A stretch of 13,820 bases of DNA from DASUFI01 sp036274635 (GTDB lineage: Bacteria > Planctomycetota > B15-G4): NCBI GenBank assembly GCA_036274635.1, contig DASUFI010000114.1, forward strand, positions 1-13,820. Direction: 5' to 3'. The notes below the pieces were generated by a model. That model made no database searches. It worked only from the letters and a program-made list of their open reading frames with translations, and was not told the origin of the DNA. Positions 1-7,631 of this stretch are shown piece by piece. Made by a program: the position numbers and the translations under genes. Within the stretch, counting starts at the first letter, position 1. Every line of letters begins with the position of its first letter.

Positions 1-3000
1 GTTCTTGAAGCACTCCGTCTCGCCGAGGAAGACGAGGCGGCCCGGCTTCGGCGCCGGCGCGTCGGGCGGCGGCCACTCGCGCGGCGGGCCCGGCACCATC
101 TGGCCGTCGGGCCCCTGCACCAGCGGCGCCGCCACGATGGGCTGGGGCGGTATGGGGAAGACGCCGGTCACGTCCACGCCCAGCGGCACCTTGCCCAGCC
201 AGCTGGCGGGCGCCGTGTCGGTGGCCAGCGGCCCCACCAGCCACTGCGGGTCGAGGAAGCCGGCCTTCCACTCGTAGCTCCAGCTGCGCTCGGAGCAGGT
301 GAAGAGCGGGCGCGCCGTGAGGCCCGCGGCGGCCAGCGCCGCCTGGTCGAGGCGGAAGTACGTCGGGCACAGGAAGGCCTGGTCGGACAGGCCGCGCACC
401 AGCGGGTCGTCGGCGAAGTTCGCGGCGGAAACGCGCAGCAGGAACGGCAGCGCGGACTCCTGACGCCGGGCGTCGCGGCGCGTGCCGGCGTAGACCAGCG
501 TCTCGAGCGGCGCGCTGGTCTGCAGCTTGTCGAAGAGCACCTCGCGCACGAGCTGCACGCCGAGGTCCGGGAAGTAGGTCTTGTCCACGTCCGGCGTCTG
601 CGGCGCGGGCCACCACACGGTGAGGTAGTCGCGCCCCGGGAACTGCCGCGGCTGCATCACGAAGGGCTGCGCCGCCAGCAGCACGTGGCCGCCGCCGTGC
701 AGGTACATGACCGTCTGCTCGAGCATCTTGTCGATGGAGCGGCGCGGCTGCAGCCAGACCAGCGCGTCGAGGTCAGCCGGCATGGTCGGGCTGCGCGGGT
801 TGACGCGCTCGACGCGGAAGTCCGCGGCCGCGATGGCCGCCGCCGCCAGCGCGTACACGTCCGTGCCGGCCGGCGCGAAGAGGCCCTGCTGCTGATACAG
901 CTCGAAGGCCTCGGCCGCCGTGAGGCGCGGCGCGTCGCCCGCGAAGCCCACGGTGACCTCGCGCCCCGTCTGCAGCCGCCACAGCGCGAAGGCCAGGCGG
1001 AAGGGCAGCGCGTCGAGGTCCGAAGCGCCGCCGAAGGGCAGCACGGTGGAGTGGCCGTCGGCGGACGACAGGCGCAGCGAGGCCCACACCTTGCGGACGC
1101 TGGTCACCTCCTCGTCGCGCGTCGCGACCTCGGACGGCAGCAGGCCCTGCGCGGCCAGCGCATCCTGCTCGGCCTGCGGCAGGTCCTCCGGGTGCTTCAC
1201 CTCGACCTCGACGCTCGCGCCGGCGCGCGCGAGGTCGGCCAGCGCGTCCGTCAGGCGCGCGGGCACGGGGCGCAGCGACGGCGGCAGCCGGTCGGGCGGC
1301 GAGAACCACAGCTCCGCGCGCAGCGCGTGGCTGCCCGTCGCGGCGGCGGCCAGCTCGGCCGTGCGCGGGTGCAGCTCGTGGATGCCGTCCTGCGTGAGGT
1401 CGGCGCGCAGGCCGGCGCCGCGCGCGACGCCGACGAGCGCGCCGATGACCACCACGCCGGCGAGCAGGCGCAGCGCGGTCGCCGCGCGGAAGGGTCGCAC
1501 CGCCGGGCGCGCCGCGCGCGACGGCCGGTCGCCCGCCCGGAAGGCCCCGCGCGCGAAGGCCACGACCAGCAGCAGCAGCGGAAGCAATCCGATGCACAGC
1601 GCGCGCCACAGCACGCGGTCGCGGGCCGGCAGCTCCGGCAGCGGTGCGGCGCGCTGCGCCAGCAGGCGCGAGGAGAGCAGGCGCTCGTCCGTCGTGAGGT
1701 TGTCCAGCAGCACCTTCACCAGCCGCGGGTGGGCGTTGCCCTCGGCGTGGTACCAGCCGTCCTCGAAGGGCGTGCTGCTGGCGATGGCCACCAGCACGCC
1801 CTGCCACGGATCGGCCGGCCGCAGCGCCACCATGAGCGGCACGCGCGGCGCGGGCTCGCCCGCCGTGGCCGCGAGCTGGGTGAGGTCCGTCACGCCCGCC
1901 TCGGGCTGCAGCCAGGCGCCGTCGGAGGCGGTGCCCAGCACGTCGGCCACCAGCGCGCGGGCGCGCAGCTTCTCGCCGTCCAGCGCGAAGGGCGCCGCGC
2001 ACTCGAAGTACAGGTGCCCGTTGGGCTGGCCCTTGAAGCTGTGGAAGTCCTGCTGCGGCGCGATGCAGCGCAGCAGCCACGGCGCGGGCACGTCCGTCTC
2101 GCCGGACTTGAGCGAGGCGGTCATCGTGTCGCCCAGCAGGCCTTCGCGCAGCGAGAGGCCGAAGCCCGAGAGCAGCGTGGCGAAGCCGCTTTCCACCGGC
2201 CGTGGCGCGGCGGCCTCGGCGCCGGCGGCGACGCCGGCCGAGAACGGCCCGAGGCGCGGGCTGCCCGCCACGATGACCGAGCGGCCGCTCTGCAGGAAGA
2301 GGTCCAGCTCGTGCACGCGCGCCGCCTCGACGGGCCCGGGCTGCAGCCACACGAGCACGTCGGCCTGCTGCGGGAAGGGCGCGCCCGCGTCGAGGTCCAC
2401 GCGCAGCAGGTCCGCGCGCAGGGCGAGCTCGGCGGCCACGTCCGCGAAGCTCTCGCCGTGCGGCTGACCGGGCGCCGCGAGGGCGATGACCGGCCGGCGC
2501 GGGTGCTCGAGCTGGTCCAGCTGCGCCACCAGCAGGTCCTGCAGCAGCGGCAGTTGCTCGGGGCGCAGGCCGTTGAGCACGACGGGCGGGCGCGCGCCGC
2601 AGGTGATGCCGAGGCTGGCCCAGACGGTCTTCTCCGTCCAGCCGTCGCGCTCCACGGAGCGCACGCGCACGGGCGCCACCTTGCGGCGGCTGGCGAAGCG
2701 CTGCAGCGCGTCCTCGGCGGTGGGGTCCACGATCTGGTACTCGACCTTGCCGCCGCCCGCGGCCTTGAGCGCCTCGAGCACGTCGCGCGCGTCCTGCTCG
2801 AGGCGGCGCAGGTCCGAGGGCATCTGGTCGCGCGGGCTCACGAACAAGGTGAGCAGCACGCTGTCGGAAAGGCCGGCGAGGCGCGCGCGCGTGGCCTCGG
2901 ACACCTGCGTGAGCTTGTGCCGCCCCAGCTCCAGGCGCGCGTCGCGGTCGCGGCCCGCGATGCGTGTGGCGAAGAGCACGTCCAGCACGCCGAACAGCGC

Positions 3001-3036
3001 CAGGACGAGCAGCAGCAACCGGTGGCCGCGGCTCAC
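1..3036 (-). CDS. GldG-like ABC-transporter auxiliary protein with two tandem modules (3' end outside window)
   Basis: I translated this frame line by line: it is open for 1012 codons from a GTG at 3036 to the window edge, with no stop, so the gene is cut at its C-terminus. GTG lies 4 nt after the permease stop; no better start is nearby. Residues 5-24 form a membrane segment, followed by a GldG-type extracytoplasmic region (about 33-450), two further membrane segments (about 475-495 and 521-540), and a second GldG-type region (543-1012). The modules match each other: HKLTQVSEATR (40-50) with DGIHELHPRT (550-559), VWASL (138-142) with VWASL (650-654), DVLVWLQP with DALVWLQP, and GVLVAIAS with GRLVFLGE. 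By family knowledge GldG-like proteins partner a GldA/GldF-type ABC transporter. The position behind such an ATPase and permease supports that. Substrate unknown. By comparison with module 1, about 70 residues including a last membrane helix are probably missing. Confidence 0.85.
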   Translation of the reverse strand, partial: MSRGHRLLLLVLALFGVLDVLFATRIAGRDRDARLELGRHKLTQVSEATRARLAGLSDSVLLTLFVSPRDQMPSDLRRLEQDARDVLEALKAAGGGKVEYQIVDPTAEDALQRFASRRKVAPVRVRSVERDGWTEKTVWASLGITCGARPPVVLNGLRPEQLPLLQDLLVAQLDQLEHPRRPVIALAAPGQPHGESFADVAAELALRADLLRVDLDAGAPFPQQADVLVWLQPGPVEAARVHELDLFLQSGRSVIVAGSPRLGPFSAGVAAGAEAAAPRPVESGFATLLSGFGLSLREGLLGDTMTASLKSGETDVPAPWLLRCIAPQQDFHSFKGQPNGHLYFECAAPFALDGEKLRARALVADVLGTASDGAWLQPEAGVTDLTQLAATAGEPAPRVPLMVALRPADPWQGVLVAIASSTPFEDGWYHAEGNAHPRLVKVLLDNLTTDERLLSSRLLAQRAAPLPELPARDRVLWRALCIGLLPLLLLVVAFARGAFRAGDRPSRAARPAVRPFRAATALRLLAGVVVIGALVGVARGAGLRADLTQDGIHELHPRTAELAAAATGSHALRAELWFSPPDRLPPSLRPVPARLTDALADLARAGASVEVEVKHPEDLPQAEQDALAAQGLLPSEVATRDEEVTSVRKVWASLRLSSADGHSTVLPFGGASDLDALPFRLAFALWRLQTGREVTVGFAGDAPRLTAAEAFELYQQQGLFAPAGTDVYALAAAAIAAADFRVERVNPRSPTMPADLDALVWLQPRRSIDKMLEQTVMYLHGGGHVLLAAQPFVMQPRQFPGRDYLTVWWPAPQTPDVDKTYFPDLGVQLVREVLFDKLQTSAPLETLVYAGTRRDARRQESALPFLLRVSAANFADDPLVRGLSDQAFLCPTYFRLDQAALAAAGLTARPLFTCSERSWSYEWKAGFLDPQWLVGPLATDTAPASWLGKVPLGVDVTGVFPIPPQPIVAAPLVQGPDGQMVPGPPREWPPPDAPAPKPGRLVFLGETECFKN

Positions 3037-3040
3037 GGCG

Positions 3041-3807
3041 TCACGCGCGGTGGCGCTGCAGCACCAGCGCGCACAGCCACAGGAAGAGCGCCGAGAACAG
3101 CCCGAAGTACAGCACCGCCGCGAGGCTCACCACGCCGCCCACGAGCGCCTCGTAGTGCGGCATGACCGAGAAGCTCTCGTACAGCAGCGTCCCCAGCCCC
3201 GCCGCGGGCCACGCGCCGTCCAGCACCGCGACCACGCGGTCGTTGCCCGTGAGCACGAAGGCGAAGCCCAGCAGCGTGCTGGTCACGAAGGCCACGATCT
3301 GGTCCTGGCTGAGGCTGGAGAGGAACAGGCCGAAGGCCAGGAACATCGCGCCCAGCAGGAAGAGGCCCAGGTAGCCCGAGGCGATGAGCCCGGGATCGGG
3401 GTGGCCCAGCACGCACAGCATGACCACTACCGGCAGCGAGCCCGCCATGAAGAGCAGCAGCAGCGCCAGCGCCGCGACGTACTTCCCCAGCACCGCCTGC
3501 AGCGGCACGATCGGCAGCGTGAGCAGCATCTCGAGCGTGCGCTGCCGGCGCTCCTCGGCCAGCGCGCGCATCGTGACCGCCGGGAGGAAGAAGGCCAGCA
3601 GCAACGGCATGAGCTCGAAGAAGCCGCGCATCTCGGCGCGGCCGCTCAGGAAGAAGTCGTTCATGAAGATGCTGTTGGACAGCACCACGAAGGCGATCAC
3701 GTACACGTAGGCCACCGCGCCGTCGAAGGCCGCTCCCAGCTCGCGCGCCGCGACGTGGCGCACGCCCGCGAGGAACTGACCGGGCGAGAGGCGGTTGGCG
3801 GCGGCGT

Positions 3808-3811
<4 letters not shown>
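3041..3811 (-). CDS. ABC-2 type transporter permease, GldF-like
   Basis: A 256-residue inner-membrane permease, of normal length for the ABC-2 family. Hydrophobic segments are visible near residues 32-48, 62-80, 111-133, 141-163, 170-188 and 226-252, giving about six helices. Between helices two and three lies RALAEERRQRTLEMLLTLP (82-100), the E-E-R-x-x-T-L-E-x-L-L type loop characteristic of ABC-2/GldF permeases and thought to contact the ATPase. Its ATG (3811-3809) overlaps the ATPase stop (TGA 3810-3808) in an ATGA arrangement, so translational coupling is likely and the start is well fixed. The GldG-like gene starts 4 nt after its stop. With its neighbours it should form the membrane channel of a GldAFG-like complex. 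The exported substrate cannot be told from the sequence. Confidence 0.9.
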
Positions 3812-4554
<743 letters not shown>

Positions 4555-4562
4555 GCCGGGAT

Positions 4563-4590
4563 CCTTCGCCGCGGCGACCGCGGGCGAAGG
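4563..4590 (-). promoter_or_regulatory. Hairpin overlapping the ribosome binding site of the ABC ATPase gene
   Basis: On the plus strand CCTTCGCC (4563-4570) and GGCGAAGG (4583-4590) are perfect complements, and GCGG (4571-4574) pairs with CCGC (4578-4581) around a CGA loop. This gives a 12-bp stem with one bulged G (4582). In the minus-strand mRNA the 3' arm contains the GAAGG of the Shine-Dalgarno, 8 nt before the ATG at 4554. When folded the hairpin would hide the binding site. It could instead act as part of a terminator for the OPT gene, which ends 58 nt upstream, but there is no U tract. The structure is seen in the sequence; a regulatory role is inference. Confidence 0.45.
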
Positions 4591-4648
4591 CCTACGGGCG
4601 CGGGGGCGAGCATGTTAGGCGGCCAGACCGAGGGGGCCAAGCGCGCTG

Positions 4649-6496
4649 TCACGCGATCCAGAACCAGTGCACGCCCGTGGCGTCGAGGATGGTGAACAGC
4701 ACCACGATGAGGATGCTCATGACCGCCGCCGCCGCGAAGATGGCCGCGCCGGCCAGCATCATGTCGTTGCGCACGCTGGCGGCCGAGTGGACCTTCTCCT
4801 CGGCCGTGGCGCCCTTGACCATGAAGCGCGCCAGCAGCCAGTGCAGCAGGCCGCCCGCGAAGATGCCGGTGGAGTTGTCGATGGGCAGCAGCATGCCGAT
4901 GCCGATGCCGAAGAGCGACGGCATCCACCCGCCCGTCCTCGGCCACACCGTCAGCCACGCGTAGACGCAGCCCACCAGCGACACGACGATGATCGCCTGG
5001 ATCATCAGCTGGCTGGGATCGAAGCCGCCCGCCATGGCCTCGCCCATCGCCGCCCAGATCTGCGCGCCCGGCGCCGGCAGCTTGCTGTCCTGCCCGAGGC
5101 CGAGCTGGCGGACGAGGATGGCCAGCACGGGGATGGACACCACGGCGCCCGCGATGGCGCCCAGCACCTGCACGCTCAGCATGGGCACCGGGTCCGCGTC
5201 CAGCAGGTAGCCGGTGCGGTACTCCTGGAACATGTCCACGGCCACGGCGGCCATGGTGCCGCCGATGACCGCCATGCCCAGCAGCGTGATGGCGTGCTTG
5301 TCGGCGATCATCCACGTGAGCGTGGCCAGCAGCACCACGGCCACGAGGCGCACGGGGTTGATGTCCGTGTCGCCGTTGACGCGCCCGTTGACGATGCACA
5401 TCGGCCAGGCGACCAGCATGGTGACCACGCTGGCGTAGGCCGGCAGGTTGAAGACCCATTGCGCCAGCAGCGCGATGGCCGCCGCCGCGGCCAGCGTCAG
5501 CACCATCCACAGCCGGCGCGCGCCGGCGGGCAGCGTGTAGCGCGTGCGGCCGGCGTTGAAGCCCGGCGGCACCGAGTGCGGCGTGCGGTACACGTAGGCC
5601 AGCGCGATGGTCGCGAAGGTGGGCAGCGTCAGCACCGCGATCGCCATCCAGCGCTTCCACTCGACGTAGCTCACCGGGTCCGCGGGCACGAGCCCGCCCA
5701 GCCACGGCGCCAGCACGAGCGGCCCGAGCAGGCCGCCGATGAGCATCCCGAGGCCGATGCGCGGCCCCACCACGAGGCCGATGCCGTAGAACAGCGGGTC
5801 GACGCCCAGCGAGATGTCCTTGCTGCCCTCGCCCCAGATGTGCACGGGACCCAGCAGCGCGGTGGCCTCGGTCGCGACCAGCTTGATCTTGGTGGGGATG
5901 GCCGCGAGGCTCGCGATGGCGCCCCAGATCTTGAGCAGCCGCATCGGGCGGTTGACCTCGCCCGGCGCGAACTCCTTCGTGACCGTGCGCTGGATGACCG
6001 CGCAGGCCGTGCCCGTGGGGAAGAAGTAGCGCACCATCATCGGCCGCACCGTTGCCGCCACCAGCGCGCCGAACGTCCCCATGGCCGCGAACAGCGGGAT
6101 GATGAGGTACCACGGCGGATCGAACTGCGGGTCGACCAGCTTCACGCACGCATACGTGCCGACGGCGAAGCCCACCGAGCCGCCGCCGCTGGCCGTGCTC
6201 TGCCCGATGTTGATGGTGAAGATGCTGGGCTTGGCCTTCGCAAAGGCGCCCAGCACGAGCATGGACATGAGCGCCGAGATGATCGCGCCCGTGTCACTCC
6301 ACCCGATGAGCAGCGTCGTGTAGATGTTCGTCGCCGCCAGCACCATGGCCAGCAGGATGAACAGCAGCCACTCACCCACCTTCAGCTGCGGAAAGATGCG
6401 CGAGGTGGCGGTGACGGAGCCTTCGGCGGCGACGGGCGCGGCGGACGCGGGCGCGGCTGGCGCGGGCGCGGAGCTTCGAGCGGACGGGCTCGCCAT
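4649..6496 (-). CDS. OPT family (oligopeptide / metal-chelate) transporter
   Basis: A 615-residue, very hydrophobic protein with roughly 14-16 membrane segments. This length is normal for bacterial OPT transporters, which take up oligopeptides or metal-chelate compounds across the inner membrane. Family-like motifs: GQSTASGGG (98-106), GDTDINPVR (385-393), DMFQEYRTGYLL (431-442), and the C-terminal GIGMLLPIDNSTGIFAGG stretch (561-578). Residues 1-32 are alanine/serine/proline-rich and probably cytoplasmic. The frame stays open upstream to a TTG that would overlap ppa. I chose the ATG at 6496 because GGGAG lies 8 nt before it, and because the upstream extension would simply translate the intergenic palindrome. 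It stands alone, separated from ppa by 179 nt and from the ABC operon by 94 nt. Substrate is uncertain: peptides and siderophore or metal complexes are both possible. Confidence 0.92.
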   Translation of the reverse strand: MASPSARSSAPAPAAPASAAPVAAEGSVTATSRIFPQLKVGEWLLFILLAMVLAATNIYTTLLIGWSDTGAIISALMSMLVLGAFAKAKPSIFTINIGQSTASGGGSVGFAVGTYACVKLVDPQFDPPWYLIIPLFAAMGTFGALVAATVRPMMVRYFFPTGTACAVIQRTVTKEFAPGEVNRPMRLLKIWGAIASLAAIPTKIKLVATEATALLGPVHIWGEGSKDISLGVDPLFYGIGLVVGPRIGLGMLIGGLLGPLVLAPWLGGLVPADPVSYVEWKRWMAIAVLTLPTFATIALAYVYRTPHSVPPGFNAGRTRYTLPAGARRLWMVLTLAAAAAIALLAQWVFNLPAYASVVTMLVAWPMCIVNGRVNGDTDINPVRLVAVVLLATLTWMIADKHAITLLGMAVIGGTMAAVAVDMFQEYRTGYLLDADPVPMLSVQVLGAIAGAVVSIPVLAILVRQLGLGQDSKLPAPGAQIWAAMGEAMAGGFDPSQLMIQAIIVVSLVGCVYAWLTVWPRTGGWMPSLFGIGIGMLLPIDNSTGIFAGGLLHWLLARFMVKGATAEEKVHSAASVRNDMMLAGAAIFAAAAVMSILIVVLFTILDATGVHWFWIA

Positions 6497-6504
6497 CGGT
6501 GGGT

Positions 6505-6509
6505 CTCCC
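6505..6509 (-). promoter_or_regulatory. Ribosome binding site deciding the OPT start
   Basis: CTCCC on the plus strand reads GGGAG in the mRNA, 8 nt before the ATG at 6496. It favours this start over the much longer upstream extension of the same frame. Confidence 0.6.
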
Positions 6510-6527
6510 GGGCTGGCAGAGCGCGGG

Positions 6528-6556
6528 AGGATACGAGGAGGGGCGCCTGGAGGGAA
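6528..6556 (-). promoter_or_regulatory. Weak candidate sigma-70-like promoter for the OPT gene
   Basis: On the minus strand TTCCCT (6556-6551) and TATCCT (6533-6528) are separated by exactly 17 nt, upstream of the OPT start and downstream of the palindrome. The match to TTGACA/TATAAT is only 3/6 and 4/6, so this is a position-supported guess. Confidence 0.2.
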
Positions 6557-6601
6557 GCGCAGGGGCCGCCGGCGCCCGCGGCAGGCCGGCGCCGCGTCCG
6601 G

Positions 6602-6653
6602 CACATTGAAGAAATCTGTCGGAGTCGTTGCTCCGACTCGTTTCTTCAATGTG
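6602..6653. terminator. 52-nt compound inverted repeat, candidate bidirectional terminator
   Basis: CACATTGAAGAAA (6602-6614) is perfectly complementary to TTTCTTCAATGTG (6641-6653). Inside, GTCGGAG (6618-6624) pairs with CTCCGAC (6631-6637) around a 6-nt loop (TCGTTG), leaving small TCT/TCG internal bulges. The outer arms are AT-rich in an otherwise very GC-rich region. It begins 22 nt after the ppa stop and lies before the OPT gene. In either direction the inner GC stem is followed by a T-rich arm, as in an intrinsic terminator, but there is no uninterrupted U run. It could alternatively be one copy of a dispersed palindromic repeat. No second copy was noticed in this window. Confidence 0.6.
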
Positions 6654-6675
6654 ACCGCGCGCTCCCGCGCGTCCT

Positions 6676-7230
6676 TCAACCCCTCTCGAACGCTCGCCGC
6701 CCCCGCGCCAGGGCCTGCAGCGCCGCGGACCGTCCGCGGCGACCGCGGACCTGGAAGGTCTTGCCCTCCATGCGCGTGTACGAGACGAAGAAGTTCTCCA
6801 GCTCGTCGAGCAGGGCCGAGGGCAGCTGGCGCAGCTCGCGCAGGTGCGCGTGCACGGCGGAGGGGATGGCCACGGCCAGCAGCCGGTCGTTGCGCTTCCA
6901 GCGCCGCTCGCCCTCCTCGCGCTGGCGCGCCTCGATCACGCCGATGAGCCGGGCCTCGACGACGCAGCCGACGAAGGCCGGCTCATCGTCCAGCAGCATG
7001 ACGTCGATGGGATCGCCGTCCTCGCCGCGCGTGCCGGGGACGTAGCCGAAGTCGTAGGGGAAGACGAGGCCTTCGGGCAGCACGTGGCGCAGCTTGAACA
7101 GCCCCAGGCGCTCGTCGCGCTTGTACTTGCTGCGGCTCGCGCGGGGCGAGTCCACCACGACGTGGACGCTGCGCCCGCCCGGCGCGAGGGCGGAGAGCAC
7201 GTCAAAGGGGTCCTGCGGGCGCCCGGCCAC
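6676..7230 (-). CDS. ppa: Inorganic pyrophosphatase, family I (divergent clade)
   Basis: A 184-residue cytoplasmic enzyme that hydrolyses pyrophosphate to phosphate, pulling biosynthetic reactions forward. The family I signature EDGDPIDV (70-77) gives metal ligands D71, D73 and D76, matching E. coli D65, D67 and D70. KYKRD (35-39), R48 and FGYVPGT (61-67) align with the substrate-binding region. Several classical positions differ: the E. coli E31 position is lysine (K37), Y55 is phenylalanine (F61), and the D102-x-K104 stretch reads N-D-R (114-116). From memory of the family, a clade with the RNDRL-A-V motif and DEPAF-GC shares these changes, so the enzyme is probably active. The start is a GTG at 7230 with no clear Shine-Dalgarno. 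It follows the small zinc-ribbon gene by 9 nt, so translation may be coupled. The early DPFD (7-10) resembles other members and supports this start. Confidence 0.92.
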   Translation of the reverse strand: MAGRPQDPFDVLSALAPGGRSVHVVVDSPRASRSKYKRDERLGLFKLRHVLPEGLVFPYDFGYVPGTRGEDGDPIDVMLLDDEPAFVGCVVEARLIGVIEARQREEGERRWKRNDRLLAVAIPSAVHAHLRELRQLPSALLDELENFFVSYTRMEGKTFQVRGRRGRSAALQALARGRRAFERG

Positions 7231-7239
7231 GCGTGCCGC

Positions 7240-7455
7240 TCAGCCGTGAGCGGCGCGCCAGCGCCACAGGCTCAGCGAGAGGCCGTCGTGGGTCGTCGCC
7301 TCGAGCACGTGCTGGCCGCAGCGGTGCAGGACGCGCCACTCGGACAAGGGCAGGTAGCCGATCGGGATGCGCTGGCAGCAGGAGGGGCAGCGCAGCAGCT
7401 CATGGCGCGGATCGGGAGCGACGGCGTCGCTGACGGTAAGGCGGGGCGGGCTCAT
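7240..7455 (-). CDS. Small hypothetical protein with putative zinc-ribbon residues, beside ppa
   Basis: A 71-residue protein I do not recognise. It carries CPSC (23-26), followed by another Cys (27), and CGQH (46-49). The Cys-x2-Cys plus Cys-x2-His arrangement, 19 residues apart, suggests one zinc site. The C-terminus is WRWRAAHG. There is no signal peptide or membrane segment, so it is probably cytoplasmic. Evidence that it is real: nearly every codon ends in G or C like the neighbouring genes, it is on the same strand, and its stop is only 9 nt before the ppa start. Against it: it is short and no Shine-Dalgarno is visible before the ATG at 7455. It may be co-transcribed with ppa. No function is claimed. 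Confidence 0.65.
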   Translation of the reverse strand: MSPPRLTVSDAVAPDPRHELLRCPSCCQRIPIGYLPLSEWRVLHRCGQHVLEATTHDGLSLSLWRWRAAHG

Positions 7456-7500
7456 GGCGCGGTGGCCATCGCACAGGCCGTGCCAGCGCGAGATCGCGCG

Positions 7501-7544
7501 GACCGGTCGAGGCGAGGCGCTTCGTGCTCGCCTGCGCGCCGGTC
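7501..7544 (-). promoter_or_regulatory. Compound stem-loop in the leader of the small gene-ppa unit
   Basis: GACCGG (7501-7506) complements CCGGTC (7539-7544). Inside, AGGCGAG (7510-7516) complements CTCGCCT (7527-7533) around a 10-nt loop. The element lies 46 nt before the ATG at 7455 and just downstream of a possible -10 box. Such stems arise easily in GC-rich DNA, so a role in RNA stability or regulation is only a suggestion. Confidence 0.25.
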
Positions 7545-7554
7545 AGGGAGGCGA

Positions 7555-7586
7555 ATTGTAGAGCGCGGAGACGAACCGCCCGCCAA
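7555..7586 (-). promoter_or_regulatory. Weak candidate promoter for the small gene-ppa unit
   Basis: TACAAT (7560-7555), 5/6 to the -10 consensus, stands out in very GC-rich sequence. TTGGCG (7586-7581) lies upstream, but the 20-nt spacer is longer than ideal. It lies in the 176-nt gap between the lipoprotein stop and the small gene, which is where a promoter would be expected. Confidence 0.3.
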
Positions 7587-7631
7587 CCCGCCCGCGCGCG
7601 CCCATCATCCACGATCGAATGAGGCGGGACC

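Noticed and set aside
773..2350. Minus-strand frame of 525 codons inside the GldG-like gene
   Set aside because: Arg/Ala/Gly-rich and out of frame with the continuous GldG-like reading frame, which shows a duplicated, motif-bearing protein.
685..3165. Long plus-strand open frame of 826 codons opposite the GldG-like gene
   Set aside because: Its product is Arg/Ala/Gln/His-rich with no recognisable motif, and the opposite strand encodes a clear GldG-like protein in an operon. GC-rich third positions keep antisense frames open.
6497..6679. Upstream extension of the OPT frame to a TTG start
   Set aside because: It would translate the intergenic palindrome and overlap ppa. A better ATG with GGGAG lies at 6496, and the added residues look like non-coding translation.
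4667..7045. Plus-strand open frame of 792 codons opposite OPT and ppa
   Set aside because: Low-complexity Arg/His/Asp/Gln composition, and it crosses two well-supported minus-strand genes and the palindrome between them.
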